A stretch of DNA of 64,000 nt, taken from positions 1 to 64,000 of the forward strand of contig NZ_CP049248.1 of assembly GCF_011046895.1 (NCBI RefSeq). The letters are read 5' to 3'. The translations under genes and the position numbers were made by a program. The notes below the pieces were generated by a model that was not told where the DNA came from, made no database searches, and saw only the letters and a list, made by a program, of their open reading frames with translations. Source of the DNA: Rhizobium rhizoryzae (GTDB lineage: Bacteria; Pseudomonadota; Alphaproteobacteria; Rhizobiales; Rhizobiaceae). Shown piece after piece: positions 62,573 to 64,000 of the stretch. The stretch's first letter is position 1. Every line of letters begins with the position of its first letter.

Positions 62573-63951
62573 ATTCCCTTCTTTGGCCAGGCCGCACCCG
62601 TTGTGACCGGGAAGACATTTCCGAGAATGACCTCTTCGTCGTTAAGGGAGAGGATCTCGCGCATCCCCAAGCCACCACCATAAACCTCACTGCCATCCTG
62701 TACTGGCAGAAAAAGGCGGCCGTTCTCTTCAAGGATGCATCCACCCGGTCGTGCGCCGCGTTTGTCGACCAGGATGGGATTTAGTTTATGCGGCAGCCAT
62801 GGCCCCATCAGATCCGGGGCACTGTAGACGACGAGCGTATCTGAGGCGCTGCCTTTGCCGATCTTCTCGGTCGCAAACATGAAGAAGCTGCCATCGCGTT
62901 CAATCAAGGTCACATCATTGATGTTGGCCCCCTCGATCAGCACACTCTCCCTGATCCATCGATCCGGAAATTCCTCTGCTCTGTAGAGAACCACTTCCTG
63001 CGCGCCCCCGGACTCCGGGATCATGAAAATGGAATCCTTGTGTCGGAAAACATTCGGATAGGAAAGGTGGTGGGGTTCGCGAAGCACGACACGAGGCTGC
63101 GAGAGCGTTCCATTGTCTTGGAGCTCCGCAACGCTGATAACACCTTTGTCCTCCCGATAGGGAAACTCTTCGACGAAAACATAGAAACGCCCCTTGTGCT
63201 CGAAGGGAAACGGATCTGCGTAAAAGCGTTCACCATCATCCTGTAATTCAATGAAGGGGGTTGGGTCAGGCCTATCCCGCGAAGGCGAAATGCCACTTCC
63301 TTCTGTCAGTCGCCAGGCTGTTCGCCAGTAAAACGGCTTATGGTTCTTTGACAATCGGGCGATTACTTTTCGCAGCACCGCGCAGCCAAAATCATAACCG
63401 TAGTGCAGGAGAAAGAACGAAGGTGTAAGCCTGTTTCTAGAATAGGAGATTTCATGGCCATGGCCTGCTGAAAGGCGTGCAATGGCGCTGAGCAGCAGCG
63501 TTTCTACTGCGGCGTTCAACTCATCTTTTGTATGAGACAGAAAGGCCTGCCGGGTTATCATCGGTTGGGCTTGCGCGATGGCGCGTCCATCAAGGAAGGC
63601 TACGATATTGGCATGTCGTGATCGGGTCTTTGTGCTGGCGAGTGCTGCCAGGAAATCCCTGTGGCCGTTGATCTCGACCGTAAGACGCGGCACCTGCGCA
63701 TTCACAGACCCCTGGGTTAAATCGACGATCAGATCAGCATCGAAATTTGACGATTTTCCTTCCGCCACCGTAGGCTCGGGCAGTCGCAAAAGCTTTCTTT
63801 CGCCCGCAAGAACAAGGCGGGCAAGGATGTTCCTAGAGGGATTGCCGGAACCTTTATGGATACTGACCTTATGACCCAATAATGTCAGACGGTGCTGGAG
63901 ATTGTCTAAACAAACATCCGCCTCACCGGCAATTTTCAACATTATATCCAT
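62521..63951 (-). CDS. Glycosyltransferase-associated protein with beta-propeller domain (GINT1-like)
   Basis: A 476-residue protein. The N-terminal 200 residues resemble a formyltransferase/Rossmann-like region (DADLIVDLTQGSVNAQV). The C-terminal 270 resemble a five-bladed propeller of the GH43-like kind (RFYADPFPFEHKGRFYVFVE, HLSYPNVFRHKDSIFMIPE, RPGGCILEENGRLFLPVQ). Proteins with this layout are often labelled glucosamine inositolphosphorylceramide transferase-like. The start at 63951 has GGGAG upstream. Function in bacteria is not established; a role in modifying the second polysaccharide fits its place. Confidence 0.7.
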   Translation of the reverse strand: MDIMLKIAGEADVCLDNLQHRLTLLGHKVSIHKGSGNPSRNILARLVLAGERKLLRLPEPTVAEGKSSNFDADLIVDLTQGSVNAQVPRLTVEINGHRDFLAALASTKTRSRHANIVAFLDGRAIAQAQPMITRQAFLSHTKDELNAAVETLLLSAIARLSAGHGHEISYSRNRLTPSFFLLHYGYDFGCAVLRKVIARLSKNHKPFYWRTAWRLTEGSGISPSRDRPDPTPFIELQDDGERFYADPFPFEHKGRFYVFVEEFPYREDKGVISVAELQDNGTLSQPRVVLREPHHLSYPNVFRHKDSIFMIPESGGAQEVVLYRAEEFPDRWIRESVLIEGANINDVTLIERDGSFFMFATEKIGKGSASDTLVVYSAPDLMGPWLPHKLNPILVDKRGARPGGCILEENGRLFLPVQDGSEVYGGGLGMREILSLNDEEVILGNVFPVTTGAAWPKKGIHTLNRCGPLEIVDSTW

Positions 63952-64000
63952 TCTGCTCCCGCCCCGATGAGCTCAAACTGTAAGCAATTCCCCAATATAT

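Overview
The window looks like part of a large plasmid or chromid from an alphaproteobacterium of the Rhizobium/Agrobacterium group. The basis is the codon style, the rhizobial-type amino acid:[carrier protein] ligase cluster, and a replication module made of ParA, a small ribbon-helix-helix partner and an RPA-family (RepA-like) initiator with iterons. No RNA genes, insertion sequences or CRISPR arrays were seen. All assignments come from reading the sequence; no database search was run.

Layout. Bases 1-984 are gene-poor. At 985-8664 a tandem alpha/beta hydrolase faces a minus-strand operon: carrier protein, acyl-CoA dehydrogenase, amino acid:[carrier protein] ligase, DUF1839 protein and a GH2 beta-mannosidase-like enzyme. 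At 8958-17419 is a divergent uptake and catabolism island: livG-livF-livH-livM plus an aldo/keto reductase-RidA fusion on the minus strand, and a GntR regulator, a TIGR04076 protein, a second aldo/keto reductase and the periplasmic binding protein on the plus strand. A membrane acyltransferase follows (17477-18646).

From 18.8 to 40.1 kb lies a surface-protein region. Six secreted-type proteins carry DUF4214 domains (two large adhesin-like proteins, one short one, one RTX protein and two metalloproteases). A seventh DUF4214 copy sits in a cytoplasmic-type methyltransferase that heads a glycosyltransferase operon. Two of the adhesins are each paired head-to-head with a paralogous XRE regulator, and the two pairs are mirror images sharing promoter and operator-like sequences.

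From 40.5 to 64 kb lies a polysaccharide and secretion region, with the replication and partition genes (45.0-48.7 kb) embedded in it. AGE-family isomerase, ManB and ManC make GDP-mannose; Gmd and Rmd turn it into GDP-D-rhamnose. A type I ABC exporter and its membrane fusion protein could secrete the DUF4214/RTX proteins. Wzm/Wzt with several GT4 glycosyltransferases points to an ABC-transporter-dependent D-rhamnan or D-mannan, resembling the Pseudomonas A-band and E. coli O8/O9 systems. A Wzz/GumC-type co-polymerase and a VpsF/Wzy-like membrane protein suggest part of a second exopolysaccharide system.

Taken together, the replicon appears to carry an attachment or biofilm programme (polymer, exporter, adhesins, proteases, dedicated regulators). 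This recalls the RepA-type 'biofilm plasmids' described in roseobacters, but here in a rhizobial setting.
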